64,000 bases of DNA from Orientallactaga sibirica (GCA_036365145.1 JAEOAD010000018.1:5846001-5910000), one strand, 5' to 3'. Shown: positions 10,481-20,939, counted from the stretch's first letter. Numbers and translations: made by a program. The notes: a model not told the origin generated them from the sequence alone.

Positions 10481-11842
10481 TGAGTTAGTCACGCAGAATC
10501 GACACTCAAGATATGTGCAGGGGTGGGAGGTAGGGCCTTGGCTGCCCATCTTTAGCCCCTAGTCCTGTCTGGCCTATAGCTGCCAGCAGTAGAGCAGACA
10601 CAAACCCAGTCATGACCATGAACTAGGCTGTGGCTACACCAGGGGCCACCCACCAGGCTGAAGAGGTTTGAGGGAACCTTGACCTGTGAACCCTGACCTG
10701 TACTCTAGCTCCTGGAGCAACCCAAGCAGACTTGCCCTGATCTGACCATAGCTCCCTGTCCATCCTCAGGGCTGTGTGGGACAGCCTGGGAGGGTCTTTA
10801 ACACTCTAGTTCTGCCTCAAAGATACCTAATTGGAAGCAGATACACTTACACACATGGACACGCACTCAGACACAGGTATGTTAGCTAGGTACATGGAAT
10901 CCTACAAACACAAATGGATATATACACATATGTGTATGGACATGCTCATATACTGACACAGAAATACACAGAATCCTCCACAGGTACACATACAAATCAC
11001 ATCTTTCTTTCTGAAACACACTCCAGCATGGCCTCAGGGCTCCATCTCCCTGCCTCTCCCACCTGTGGTTGTTTCTCTCTGTGCCCGTCCTCTGCCCCTC
11101 AAATCGCTGGGCCTCCCCACACCCTGTTCCATTTATCTGTTGATTCCTTCTCATGGGTGGTCTGACCAATCCTGTTCTGTAGCTCAGTCTTTTCTGGACC
11201 CTAAGCTGGTCACCCAAAGTCCCCTCAACTCCTTCTGAATGTCCACAGGTTTCTCATGCCCAAGGTCACTGAAGACGTACCTGATTTCCCTCCCTGTCTG
11301 TACCCTTAAAGCCCCAGCCCCCTTGAGGGTTTCTCTGATTCCCTGGAGTCCACGCTCTCTCCTGCCTTCTTAATTCCACAACAATTCCAGTGTCAGGATG
11401 CCCACCCACTCCTGTTCCCAGCTTCACTTGCTGCTTTTATCCCCCACACCTTCAAAACCATGTCTGTCCTGTCCATGGCCTGGGGCGGGCCATCTGAGGT
11501 CTGGCTGACCCATGTCCTCCTCAGTTCTCTTGACCTATGCTTCTCCTGCTTTGGATCTTGGTTTCATGGCTCCCTTTCTAGAACGCCACACTAGCTCCTG
11601 TGACCCATAGTGCCCTATGCCCTCCCCTTTTGGTTTCATTTCCCCCAGAGCTACTACTTTCACCTGAAGTACATGTGTCCTTGAGAGGCGATCCTGGTCC
11701 CCACTTGAAGCACATACCATAGGATAGTGAGTTTTCTTTTTCCCTTTCTCTGTCTTTTTTGATATTTGTAGTATGTGGTATGTGTGTGGTGTATGCAGAT
11801 GTGTGCAGTGGGCACATTGATGCTTCTATCACTCTACCACTT
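10481..11842. other. Unique sequence with a CA/TA-rich patch
   Basis: No gene recognised. About 10840-10990 is low-complexity CA-rich sequence (CACTTACACACATGGACACG, TATATACACATATGTGTATG), a decayed microsatellite. Confidence 0.55.
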
Positions 11843-12064
11843 TATTTCTTTGAGACAGGGTCTTTCACTGAACCTGGAGCTAGCACTATTTTTCAGTTAG
11901 ACTGGTTGACCAGCAAACCCCAACAGTCCTCTTGTCTCCAATCCCCTCAGTGTTGGGGTTACCAGAGTGCATGGCCACATCCAGCTTTTTATGCTGGCAT
12001 CAAACCAAGCTTCTCATGTTTGCACGACAAGCACTTTTGCTCACTGAGTCATCTCCCCAATCCT
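11843..12064 (-). mobile_element. B4 SINE (ID + B1 fusion)
   Basis: Reverse copy: TTTGAGACAGGGTCTTTCAC and GAACCTGGAGCTAGCAC (B1-type part), then GTTGGGGTTACCAGAGTGCA, and CACTGAGTCATCTCCCCAAT, the complement of an ID/tRNA-like head. This combination is characteristic of rodent B4. Confidence 0.75.
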
Positions 12065-12571
12065 TACTTGTCTGTTTTCTCCAGAGAACCAGAGCAGGTA
12101 CTGGGCAACATTCAGTAACAATTGGATCCTTATGATTTACTGAATTTCCACAAGTCAGGTCACCTACAGAAATGCCACTTACCATATCTCAACAGTTTTA
12201 CATTTGGAAGTCACTGAGATAAGTAAATCAGCAGCCTGGAGGAAGTCGGAGGATGGGTTGGAGGGTAAGAGTCTCACGTAATGCAGGAAAATATCCAAGA
12301 CAACCAGCTAACTCCATAGAATGAACACAGTGCTGAGAAGTGGCTTCCTAACACCTTTGGGGCTGGAGGGACAAAGAAGAAGGAGGTGGTTGGGCCTGAG
12401 TGGGAGTAGGGACTGAGGAGGCTCTGTCCACACCCAGCAAGGAGAACCAGGTCCTGGAAGCTATCCTTTGGCCTAGGGGAGGACCTCAGTATTCATCCCA
12501 TCTGCCCTGTGTCTCCACCCCAGCCTCAGGATCTGCCCCAAATGAAAGTGCTCAATGTGGGTTGTGATTCT
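12065..12571. other. Unique sequence, no gene seen
   Basis: Nothing recognised. Confidence 0.55.
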
Positions 12572-12763
12572 GTTTTTAATATTTATTTGTTTATGAGAGA
12601 TGAGAGAGAGATAATGGGTACTCCAGGGTCTCTAGTCATTGCAAATGAACTCCAGACACATGCACTACCATGTGCATCTGGCTTATGTGGGTCCTGGGGA
12701 ATCTGACCTGGGTCCTTAGGCTTTGCAGGCAAGAGCCTTAACTGCTAAATCATCTCTCCATCC
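12572..12763 (-). mobile_element. B2-like SINE (short subfamily)
   Basis: Reverse, full length: TTAATATTTATTTGTTTATG tail, GAGAGAGATAATGGG, CAGACACATGCACTACCATG and GCTAAATCATCTCTCCATCC at the head. Confidence 0.93.
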
Positions 12764-12862
12764 CAGTGATTCTAAAACCTAATGCCTTAGTTCAAACCCT
12801 CTCTTCAGCCACATCTGCCATAGATCTTACCTTGAAACTCCCCTCCCCCAAAAAATCCAGTT

Positions 12863-12968
12863 TGGGGCTGGATGCACAAAGTGGCACACATGTCTGGTGT
12901 TCATTTGCATCAGCACTATGCCTTGGTGCACCCATTCTCATTTTCTCTATCTCCTTGCAAATAAAATA
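12863..12968 (+). mobile_element. B2-like SINE lacking most of its tRNA-like head
   Basis: GGGGCTGGATGCACAAAGTG joins the first bases of the head directly to the body (GTGCACCCATTCTCATTTTC), so an internal deletion removed the A and B boxes; tail GCAAATAAAATA. Confidence 0.85.
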
Positions 12969-13091
12969 CTTTTGAGGTAGGGTCTCACTCTAGTTCAAGT
13001 TGACCTGGAACTCACTATGTATTCTCAGGCTGGCCTTGAACTCACAGCCTCCTGAGTGCTGGAGTTAAAGATGTGTGCCACCATGCCTGGC
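12969..13091 (-). mobile_element. B1 SINE
   Basis: Reverse copy from TTTTGAGGTAGGGTCTCACT to GTGCCACCATGCCTGGC, with a short internal deletion in the left half. It abuts the next SINE without spacer. Confidence 0.92.
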
Positions 13092-13303
13092 AGAGAGAGA
13101 GAGAGCGAGAGAGAGAGAGAGAAAGAGGGAGGGAGGGAGAGAGAGAGAGAGAATGGGCATGCCACGGCCTCCAGCCACTGCAAACAAACTCCAGACACAT
13201 GCACCACCTTCTGTATCTGCCTTTATGTGAGTACTGGAGAATCAAACTCGGGCTCTTAGGCTTTGCAGCTAAGTGCCTAACCACTGAGCAATCTCTCCAG
13301 CCT
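13092..13303 (-). mobile_element. B2-like SINE with expanded GA tract
   Basis: Reverse copy whose tail-side run (13092-13152) has become a GA/GGGA microsatellite; body CCAGCCACTGCAAACAAACT; head CACTGAGCAATCTCTCCAGC. Confidence 0.92.
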
Positions 13304-13305
13304 GA

Positions 13306-13412
13306 AAATAAATTTTTTTTTTGAGGAAGGGTCTCTTGTAGCCCAGGCTGACCTCCAACTCACGGTGATCCTGAGTGCTGGGATTAAAGGTGTGTGCAAC
13401 CACACCTGGCTC
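13306..13412 (-). mobile_element. B1 SINE, shortened
   Basis: Reverse copy with poly-T start, TTGAGGAAGGGTCTCTTGTA and GTGCTGGGATTAAAGGTGTG; the middle segment is deleted. Confidence 0.9.
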
Positions 13413-13715
13413 AAATAAAATATTTTAAAGTCCAATTCTAAGTCCACAGGCACAGACTTATGTGCTGACTAGAGTTGGTGACAGGCAGTGTGGGAGTGTG
13501 CTTATTCAGAATGGTTGGTCAAAACTAGAGACTGCAGTCCCCCTGGTGCTTCTTGGGCTGCTGTGGTTCTTGGCATCCATCTCTGGAGACTTCCTGGTTC
13601 CTCTCCCTACCCCCAGAGTTATCTAGTATTCACCAGGAGTGAACTGGTGCCAGCCGCATGGTGATCCTTTGTTCCTCATCACTTTCTGCCCTCTTCACTT
13701 TGGTGGTAAGGCCAT
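13413..13715. other. Unique sequence, no gene seen
   Basis: Immediately left of the tandem duplication; nothing recognised. Confidence 0.5.
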
Positions 13716-14278
13716 TGAAGAAAGACCCATTAAGGCACTCATTTGTAAAACAACCCTCTGATGGGTCTGGAGGCACTCCTGTCCATGGCCACTTATAACC
13801 CATTTATAGCCAATTTGCATGACACTTGTGGTGCAAACAAAATCTGGTTTAGTTCAGCCCCCATGGCTGTGCCTGGTATGAGGGACTGGAGGTGAGTGAG
13901 GGTAGATTTAGGCTCTGCTGAAGTAGGTGATCAGGTCTCTGTCCAGCTATCCATCTGTTTCCTCTGTGCCCTCCTCTCCTGGGTACAAGCATAGAGACAG
14001 AGACAGATGGCAGAAAAGCGATTTACAATTTGGCCTGTTCTATTTCCAATTAAACCACAGACATTAGTTAATATGCAGGGCTGAGAATCTCGGGCGGAGA
14101 TAATGTGCAGATAGCTCCCATAAACCTCCACTAGGAACAAATAATTTTGCACAAATTTGCAAACAACAGGGTTTTTGTAAATAACCATCATCTTTCTCCA
14201 GCATGGCTGCGATTGTGCATTTTTTCCTCCTTGATTATTTAATGATGAGCTAATTTACCTATTGTTGCGGGCTTGGGT
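13716..14278. repeat. Tandem segmental duplication, copy 1
   Basis: Runs from TGAAGAAAGACCCATTAAGG to GCGGGCTTGGG and is repeated directly at 14279-14842 with only a handful of differences: GTGCCTGG/GTGTCTGG, a missing base in GGTATGAGGG/GGTATAGGG, GTGAGTGAG/GTGAGCGAG, and one-base C-run indels (GGCTGCGAT/GGCTGCCGAT, TTGCGGG/TTGCCGGG). The junction lies in GGGTGAAGAAAG. Either a recent duplication or an assembly artefact. Confidence 0.95.
13975..14278. promoter_or_regulatory. Putative conserved noncoding element, duplicated copy truncated at its right side
   Basis: Repeat-free AT-rich block with AATTAAACCACAGACATTAG, TTAATATGCAGGG, GAGATAATGTGCAG, ACAAATAATTTTGCACAAAT and TTGATTATTTAATGATGAGC, a dense set of homeodomain/POU-like and RUNX-like (AACCACAG) motifs. 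Lacks the right-hand ~110 bp present after copy 2. Confidence 0.55.
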
Positions 14279-14842
14279 GAAGAAAGACCCATTAAGGCAC
14301 TCATTTGTAAAACAACCCTCTGATGGGTCTGGAGGCACTCCTGTCCATGGCCACTTATAACCCATTTATAGCCAATTTGCATGACACTTGTGGTGCAAAC
14401 AAAATCTGGTTTAGTTCAGCCCCCATGGCTGTGTCTGGTATAGGGACTGGAGGTGAGCGAGGGTAGATTTAGGCTCTGCTGAAGTAGGTGATCAGGTCTC
14501 TGTCCAGCTATCCATCTGTTTCCTCTGTGCCCTCCTCTCCTGGGTACAAGCATAGAGACAGAGACAGATGGCAGAAAAGCGATTTACAATTTGGCCTGTT
14601 CTATTTCCAATTAAACCACAGACATTAGTTAATATGCAGGGCTGAGAATCTCGGGCGGAGATAATGTGCAGATAGCTCCCATAAACCTCCACTAGGAACA
14701 AATAATTTTGCACAAATTTGCAAACAACAGGGTTTTTGTAAATAACCATCATCTTTCTCCAGCATGGCTGCCGATTGTGCATTTTTTCCTCCTTGATTAT
14801 TTAATGATGAGCTAATTTACCTATTGTTGCCGGGCTTGGGTG
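14279..14842. repeat. Tandem segmental duplication, copy 2
   Basis: Second copy of the 562-563-bp unit. Its right end (CCGGGCTTGGGTG) continues into unique enhancer-like sequence, whereas in copy 1 the same point jumps back to the start of the unit. Copy 2 therefore holds the original right flank and copy 1 the original left flank. Confidence 0.95.
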
Positions 14843-14955
14843 CAGCCAATGTGATTGTCCAATTTAGTCCCAAATCCATCCTGATGACGTTAATTCATAT
14901 TGACCAGTGTTTACAAATCGAGCTTTTCCCTCGTTATGCCTGACAGTTTGCTCCG
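14538..14955. promoter_or_regulatory. Putative conserved noncoding element, more complete copy
   Basis: Same core as the duplicate, then continues with GCCAATGTGATTGTCCAATT, TGATGACGTTAATTCATATT and GTGTTTACAAATCGAGC. CCAAT-, CRE-like TGACGT and TAAT motifs are packed together without repeats or an open frame. The most enhancer-like block in the left third of the window. Confidence 0.6.
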
Positions 14956-15240
14956 CTAACAAGACCATCTACACATCGCATGGACACAGCCCTGGCCTGT
15001 CTAGGAGTCTTAGCCACTCTCACCATCCTAAGCTCACTGTATAGCAAGGGTGGGTGTACATGTAGGTGATGAGGAGACCACCCTGGCACCGTGCTGAAGA
15101 CCTGGGGCTGAGCACTTACAACCATGAAGTGCTGGTGATCATGGACAACTGGACGAGTGGGCAGGGGAATTGACTGGCTGGCCAGGTGGGTTGCTGGATA
15201 GAGGCTGGCCAGGTTGCTGGATAGGTGGAAGAGTGGTTTT

Positions 15241-15604
15241 ATAGCTTGGATCTGGAATGTCTCCCAAAGGTTCATGTGTTAAAGGCTTGGTCTCTGCTTG
15301 GAGCTGTTGGGAGGCAATGGAACCTTTGGGAGGTGGGGCCCAGCAGGAGGTCTTGCAGTCACTGAGGGTGTGTGCCTTCCAGGGCAGCTATAGGATCCTG
15401 GTCTCTCCCTTTTTCCTCTCACTTATTGTACTTCCAACCATAAGGCGGGCCGTTTTGTCTCCCATGCCCACCCCATTCCATGACATGCCATGGCGGGGCC
15501 CAAAGCGACAGGACTAAAACCTCCGAAACTATGGGTTAAAATAAACCTAGTCTCTCTATAAGTTGGTTGTCTCTGGTATTTGTTACAGTGATAGAAACTG
15601 AAAG
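15241..15604 (+). mobile_element. Old MaLR-type solo LTR (MST/MLT1-like)
   Basis: GGATCTGGAATGTCTCCCAA, GTTCATGTGTTAAAGGCTTG, GGAGGTGGGGCCCAGCAGGA, CCGAAACTATGGGTTAAAAT followed by AAACCTAGTCTCTCTATAAG and GTATTTGTTACAGTGATAGA follow the order of mammalian MaLR LTRs, including the AATAAA-type polyadenylation region near the end. No internal retroviral sequence. Confidence 0.65.
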
Positions 15605-15605
15605 A

Positions 15606-15823
15606 GGGGCTAGAGAGATGGCTTAGCAGTTAAGGCGCTTGCCTGCAAAGCTAAAGGACTCGGGTTTGATTCCCCAGGAACCACGTAAGCCAGGTGCACA
15701 CGTCTGGAGTTCTTTTGCAGTGGCTGGAAGCCCTGGAACACCCATTCTCTCTTTCTCTCTCTATCTGCCTATTTCTCTCTCTCTCTCTCTCAAATAAATA
15801 AAAATAAATAAATATTTTTAAAA
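15606..15823 (+). mobile_element. B2-like SINE (short subfamily)
   Basis: GGGGCTAGAGAGATGGCTTA head, GTTTGATTCCCCAGG B box, CT-rich run and AAATAAATAAAAATAAATAA tail; inserted at the 3' end of the MaLR LTR. Confidence 0.94.
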
Positions 15824-15848
15824 AGAAAGCAGAAAGGTTCAGGGGATA

Positions 15849-16405
15849 AATGGATGGATGGATGGATGGGTGAATGTGCAGGTAGCAGGATGTATAGATG
15901 GATGGAAAATTTGTGGGCAGTTGTGTTTGTGGATAAGCAGAAAGACTGATAAAAAGATGGACTGTGAATAAATGGGTGGGTGGGTGGATAGAAAGATGCA
16001 TGGATGGACTGGTAGATAAGCCAACATGTGCATGTGTAGAAGGATGCATGGATAGATAAGGACATGTATAGTTAGATGGATGGATGTGTGGTTGAATATT
16101 TGGATGTATAGATAGATGGATATTAGATGGGTGGATGGGTAGTTATGTAGATGGGCAGGTGGGTGGATAGCTGTGTGGATGTATGGTTAGAAGGATGGAT
16201 GGATGTTAGATGGTTAGCTGGATGACTGGGTGGATAGATAGTTACATAGAGATAGGTAGGTGGACATACGAGTGTGAGGATAGGTGAGTGGCTATTGAAT
16301 AGATGGTTGGGCAGGAGAATAGAGAGACTGGTGGGTGGATTATCCAGAGGGTAGGTGTGTTTGTGGTTCAGTGAGCAGGTGGGTGAGTAGGTGGACATAG
16401 AGATT
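15849..16405. repeat. Degenerate GGAT/GATG tetranucleotide array
   Basis: Starts with pure GGATGGATGGATGG then drifts through units such as GGTGGATAGA, GATGGATGTTAGATGG and GGTGGATTAT over more than 500 bp. The reverse strand reads as a long Ser/His/Pro-rich frame, which is a by-product of the array. Confidence 0.9.
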
Positions 16406-16424
16406 TAAGAAGTAGTGGGGGGGT

Positions 16425-16644
16425 TGGCTGGAGAGATTGCTTAGTGGGTAAAGCATTTGCCTGTGAAGCCTAAAGACCCAGGTTTGATTCCCCAGTACCC
16501 ACATGAGCCAGATGCACAAGGTGGTGAATCTGGAGTTCCTTTCCAGTGGCTGGAAGCCCTGGTGAGCCCGCTCTCTCTCTCTCTCTCTCTCTCACTGCCT
16601 TTCTCTCTCAAATAAATAAACAAATAAAATTTAAAAATATAAAA
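16425..16644 (+). mobile_element. B2-like SINE with target-site duplication
   Basis: GGCTGGAGAGATTGCTTAGT head, GTTTGATTCCCCAGTACCC, TC run, AAATAAATAAACAAATAAA tail. The direct repeat AAGTAGTG (16410-16417 and 16645-16652) marks the insertion into the end of the tetranucleotide array. Confidence 0.95.
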
Positions 16645-16863
16645 AAGTAGTGTGTGGGTGAGTGACAATCTGGTGGCTGGGGCAGGACTAGAGGATAGTA
16701 GACAGAGGGAAGGACTGTTTGTGGAGCACATGGGCTAGGGGAGAGGTGGCTGACTGGGCAAGTTTACAGGGAGGTGGGTTTGGTGGGCAGAGTTTTTTTT
16801 TTTTTTTTTCCCCAGGTTCCTTTGTTTGTGTGCTTTTCTTTCTCTTCAGCATGGAGGATCCTT

Positions 16864-17857
16864 TCAGGTATTTTTTGTAGATCTGGTTTTGTCATCAAAT
16901 ATTCCTTTAGCCTGTTTTTGTTGTGGAATATCCTTATTTCTTCCGTCTATTTGAACGGATAGCTTTGCAGGATAAAGTAGCCTTGGTTGACAGTTGTTAT
17001 CGTTCAGAACTTGGAATACATCACTCCAAGCCCTTCTGGCTTTTAAAGTTTGTGTTGAGTAATCTGCTGTGATTCTGATGGGCTTGCCTTTGTAGGTGAC
17101 TTGCTTTTTATCTCTAGCTGCTTTCAGTATATTTTCTTTGTTTTGTATGTTTGGTAGTTGAATTATAATATGGCAAGGAGAGGTTCTTTGCAGGTTTTGT
17201 CTGTTTGGTGTTCTAAAGGCTTCCTGTATCTGCATTGGCATCTCTTTCCCAATTTGGGGGAAGTTTTCTTCTATGATTTTGTTGAAAACACCTACTATGC
17301 CTTTGGATTGAAATTCTTCTCCTCCTACTATACCCTGAATTCTTATGTTTGATCTTTTCATAGTGTCCCGAGTATCTTGAAATTCCCATTCATACCTTCC
17401 TATTTGTCTTTCTTTTTGTTGGACTGTATTAGATCTTCCACCTGGTCTTCTAGTTTAGATATTCTGTTCTCTCCTTCATCCATTCTACTAGAGAAATTTT
17501 CTACAGAGTTTTTTATTTCACCAACTGTGTTCTTTATTGTTAGTATTTCTGACTGGGTTTTCTTTATTATTTCTATTTCATTGTTTATGTCTAGTATTGA
17601 CCTCCTTATTTCATTAAATTGGTTTCCTGTGTGTTCTTTGAATCCTCTGATTTCCTCTTTGAGGTCTTTTTGAACGCTTTGATTTCCTCTTTGAGTTCTT
17701 TGAACATATTTATAATCATTCTTTTGAAATCTTTCTCAGGCATTTCCTCTAATTCAGTCTCACTGAAGGTCATTTCTGATACATTAATACTTTTTGGTGG
17801 ATTTATATTGTCTTGATTTTTTGTGTTTCTTGTATTATAATGTAGAGATTTTTGCAT
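16864..17857 (-). pseudogene. Broken LINE-1 ORF1 (RNA-binding protein)
   Basis: ORF1p is the L1-encoded nucleic-acid chaperone that trimerises through a coiled coil and coats L1 RNA. On the minus strand the start is at 17857 (MQKSLHYN). An acidic N-terminal part leads into a heptad-rich coiled coil (ENRISKLEDQVEDLIQ near 17420), then the RRM-like and C-terminal domains, recognisable by QEAFRTPNR, KAARDKKQVTYKGKPIRI, RRAWSDVFQVL and QPRLLYPAKLS. The stop is at 16864. At least two frameshifts (near 17670 and near 17385) break the frame. Length (~330 codons) matches intact mammalian ORF1. The C-terminus after RSTKNT also appears frameshifted, since the next ~20 codons in another frame look like a normal ORF1 tail. 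Confidence 0.93.
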
Positions 17858-18376
17858 CTTGAATTAATTTAATGCTTGGGTTTTCTAATTATCTGCAGTA
17901 ATATTAGATGTATCAATCAATCTGATGTTATGTATCTTCAGCATAGGAGCTTAAGATGCTAGGTGTGGCTCTTAAGACTCTCAGAGTAACCACAAAAGTG
18001 ACTCTAGGTGTAGGGTTTGCCTGCTATGAAAGAATTCAATTAGGCTGAATGGAAGAGAATACAGTCAAATTCTAAAAACTTAACTAAACAATGTACCCAT
18101 TCAATGAAAAACAGCACAAAGTATTTGCAAAAGTAGGTATTATGACAAACAGATCCTTTAACACCGTCTCAGTCCCTAAGGATGTGTGTTCCTCCACACT
18201 CTTAATCCTGTCAACTGGGAGGCTAAGAGTTCTGTTCTGTAGAGGGTTCCAAGGTCAGCTTGTGACCAAGTGAGACCCTTCCCCAATGAATGACAGAAGA
18301 GGAAACAAAGGCACTATAAATCAGGAAACAACAAATGAGCAGCTCAAAATATAGCTTATTTAAGAATGTCAAATCT

Positions 18377-18516
18377 AGCCAGGCGTGGTGGCGCACGCCT
18401 TTAATCCCAGCACTTGGGAGGCAGAGGTAGGAGGATCGCTGTGAGTTCGAGGCCACCCTGAGACTACAAAGTTAATTCCAGGTCAGCCTGGGCCAGAGTG
18501 GTGAGACTCTACCTCG

Positions 18517-18547
<31 letters not shown>
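18377..18547 (+). mobile_element. B1 SINE nested in the L1, perfect target-site duplication
   Basis: AGCCAGGCGTGGTGGCGCAC start, complete B1 body, pure A tail of about 30. AAGAATGTCAAATCT is repeated exactly at 18362-18376 and 18548-18562. Low divergence: a young insertion. Confidence 0.97.
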
Positions 18548-18551
<4 letters not shown>

Positions 18552-19067
18552 ATGTCAAATCTGACCATCCATCAGATTTAACATATAATTTACTTTGACA
18601 TGGATGGTGCAATTAGCTCTTCTGATGCAAGCCTATATACCAGGCTTATTTGGTGGGTACTGACCTGGTGTAACCCCAGTACCTTTTGGACAGCTTTGAT
18701 CTCAGCTCTGCTGCACAGCCACTTGGGTCCTTCTTTGCTGTGTTGTGGGCTCAGGAAGGCTGGGTGGGTCAGTAGGTCACTGCTCTGATTGTACTGGGTG
18801 CTGGGTAGGTGAGCTCCCTTCCCCAGGTCTCTGGTGCTTGTGCTGGTGGTGGGGGAGGGGAGGCTGTGGATGGTGGCTGAAGTCTGCCTGCTGGTCCATG
18901 TGATCCTCTTCCTCACAAGCTGCTCCATTGGTCTCTGCCGTCCTCCTTTCACATTTCTTGAGTTTGTGAGGAGGCCGGTGTGGATGGGCAGAGTTTGATC
19001 ACTGGCCAGGTGTATCAGCTTTCTTTCACTGTACCAAATACTGGAGGTAATTGACTTTAAAGGAAAA

Positions 19068-19268
19068 GGGGAGTTGCTGGAGAGATAGCTCAGCAGTTAA
19101 GGTGCTTGCCTGCAAAGCCAAACAACCCTGGTTCAATTCCCCAGTACCCACATAAAGCCAGATGTGCAAAGTGGAACGTGCATGTGGAGTTCGTTTACAG
19201 CAGCTGGAGGCCCTTGTGCACTCATTCTCTCTATCTCTCTCTGCTTGCAAATAAATGAAGAAAATATA
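19068..19268 (+). mobile_element. B2-like SINE (short subfamily)
   Basis: GCTGGAGAGATAGCTCAGCA head, GTTCAATTCCCCAGTACCC, GCAGCTGGAGGCCC and TGCAAATAAATGAAG tail. Confidence 0.93.
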
Positions 19269-19272
19269 TATT

Positions 19273-19532
19273 TTTAAATTTTTAAAATTTAATTTATGTT
19301 TGGAGAGAGACACAGAGAGACAGACAGAGAGGGAGACAGATAGAGATGAGCGCACCAGCAGTCTCTCAGCTGCTGTGAACGAAATCCAGATGTGTGCGCC
19401 CCCTTGTGGTCAAGTGCGGCATTGCGCCCTTGAGTCACTTTGCATCTGGCTAAACGTGGGACCTGGAGATTGGAACCGGGTTCTTAGGCTTAGCAGGCAG
19501 GCACCTTAACCACTAAGCCATCTCTCCAGCCC
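19273..19532 (-). mobile_element. B2-like SINE (long subfamily)
   Basis: Reverse copy. CAGCAGTCTCTCAGCTGCTG, TGTGCGCCCCCTTGTGGTCA and GGCATTGCGCCCTTGAGTCA are the complements of the long-subfamily body; head CCACTAAGCCATCTCTCCAG. CpGs are retained, so it is fairly young. Confidence 0.93.
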
Positions 19533-20056
19533 AAGAAAAAATATTTTTAAAAGGTTTCCTTTGGCTCATGGTTCCAGAGCTTTCAGTCCATAATTGTTTG
19601 GACCTGTTGGTTTGGGCTGTGTCAACACAGTGTGTATTATGGCAAGTGCATGTGACAGAGGAGCCTGTTCATCTTATGATGGCTAAGAAGCAAAAAGGAG
19701 AAGGAAGAGGACAGGCCTGGGTTCAAATATCTTCTCCAAGAGCAGCCTGCAATGACATAGCTTCCTTTTATTAGGCTCTACCTCTTAAAAGCTTCCTCCA
19801 CTTTTCAACAATGCCATGGCTGAGGACCAAGCCTTTGGGGACATTTAAGATCCAAGCCCTAACGCTCTGGAAGAGAAACCCTCAGAAGCAGGAGGGTTTC
19901 TGTAATACCAGTGGTGAGATGGGAAGCAAAGACAGGACAACTTCCTAAAAGCTCATGGCAAGTGTCACAAAGAATAGCCCAGTGAGAATCCGGAGCAAGG
20001 AACCCTGCTGTAAGTGAGGTGGACAGGAAAGGACCAACCCAAAAGTTGTCATCTGG
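19533..20056. other. Unique sequence, no gene seen
   Basis: Nothing recognised apart from chance frames. Confidence 0.5.
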
Positions 20057-20165
20057 CTCTACACGTGTCATGCACACATCCTCACTCACACACACACGTC
20101 TACACATGTCATGTGCACATCCTCACACACACACATGTACACATACCTGAACACATAGATACAAA
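20057..20165. repeat. CA-rich tandem duplication
   Basis: Two ~41-bp units (CTACACGTGTCATGCACACA and CTACACATGTCATGTGCACA, each followed by CATCCTCAC and a CA run) from about 20059 and 20100, trailing into imperfect CA repeats. Confidence 0.8.
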
Positions 20166-20186
20166 CAAATAAAAAAGTTGTTATGG

Positions 20187-20368
20187 GCCCCAGGCGTGGT
20201 GGTACACGCCTTTAATCCGAGCACTTTGGAGGCAGAGGCAGGAGGATCGCCGTGAGTTTGAGGCCACCCTGAAATGACATAGTGAATTCCAGGTCAGCCT
20301 GGGCTACAGTGAGACCCTACCTTGACGCGCCCCCCCCCCCGCCCAAAAAATCAAAACAACAAAAAAAC
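20187..20368 (+). mobile_element. B1 SINE with target-site duplication
   Basis: CCCAGGCGTGGTGGTACACG start, full body, a C-run (CGCGCCCCCCCCCC) interrupting the tail. GTTGTTATGG flanks it at 20177-20186 and 20369-20378. Confidence 0.95.
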
Positions 20369-20514
20369 GTTGTTATGGTCCCAATGTTTCTGTTCTGAGT
20401 CCTCTGGGCAGATGGCTCAGTGCTACTTCTAACCCCACTTGCATCAAGAGGAATGAGCTGCCAGTAACCTTGAGGGGGCTCCTGCTATGAGACCCTTCAA
20501 AATTATCCAGCTGT

Positions 20515-20693
20515 CTCCAGGCATGGTGGCACATGTCTTTAATTCCAGTGCTTGGAAGGCAGAGGTAGGAGAATAGCTGTGAGTTTGAGGCCAGTTTAGG
20601 ACTACATAGTGAATTCCAGGTCAGCCTGGGCTAGAGTGAACTCTATCTCAAAAATAATTATATATGTATATATAATAACAACAACAACAAAAA
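20515..20693 (+). mobile_element. B1 SINE with target-site duplication
   Basis: CCAGGCATGGTGGCACATGT start, full body, tail decayed to TATA/AAC repeats. TCCAGCTGT flanks both sides. Confidence 0.94.
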
Positions 20694-20939
20694 CTGTCCA
20701 GCTGTAAATTCTTCACACTAGAATTTATGTGCTTCTGACTCTTGGCTTTTATTGTCCTGTGGGCTTCTTGTACCACCAAGTCTTGGTCGGCTACCCTGTC
20801 CTCCTGAGCCAGCCCAGCCTCCTGCACCAGCCGTTTTGTGCAATACTTGCTCTGCAATCAGAGTCCTTTCTTGGAACCCCAGCCCCTGTGAAACCACTTC
20901 CTCTTGCTAAAAAGCTAGATTTTTCCCTCCATTTGTACA

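Larger units (their letters stand above)
16793..18984 (-). mobile_element. LINE-1 with 5' UTR and ORF1 but no ORF2 (HAL1-like)
   Basis: On the minus strand the order is about 1.1 kb of 5'-UTR-like sequence, ORF1 (pseudogene, listed separately), about 55 bp, then a poly(A) tail (T-run 16793-16809). The sequence TGGGCAGAGTTT occurs at both ends (16784-16795 and 18985-18996), fitting a target-site duplication. A B1 sits inside the 5' region with its own duplication. ORF2 and the L1 3' UTR are absent although the 5' part is intact, the opposite of the usual 5' truncation. Half-L1 (HAL1) elements have this form; a spliced or internally deleted L1 RNA is an alternative. Confidence 0.7.

Noticed and set aside
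13931..14782. Two near-identical minus-strand frames (86 and 96 codons) that could suggest a duplicated small gene
   Set aside because: They are the same noncoding block in the tandem duplication. There is no Kozak context or domain, and the sequence looks like conserved regulatory DNA.
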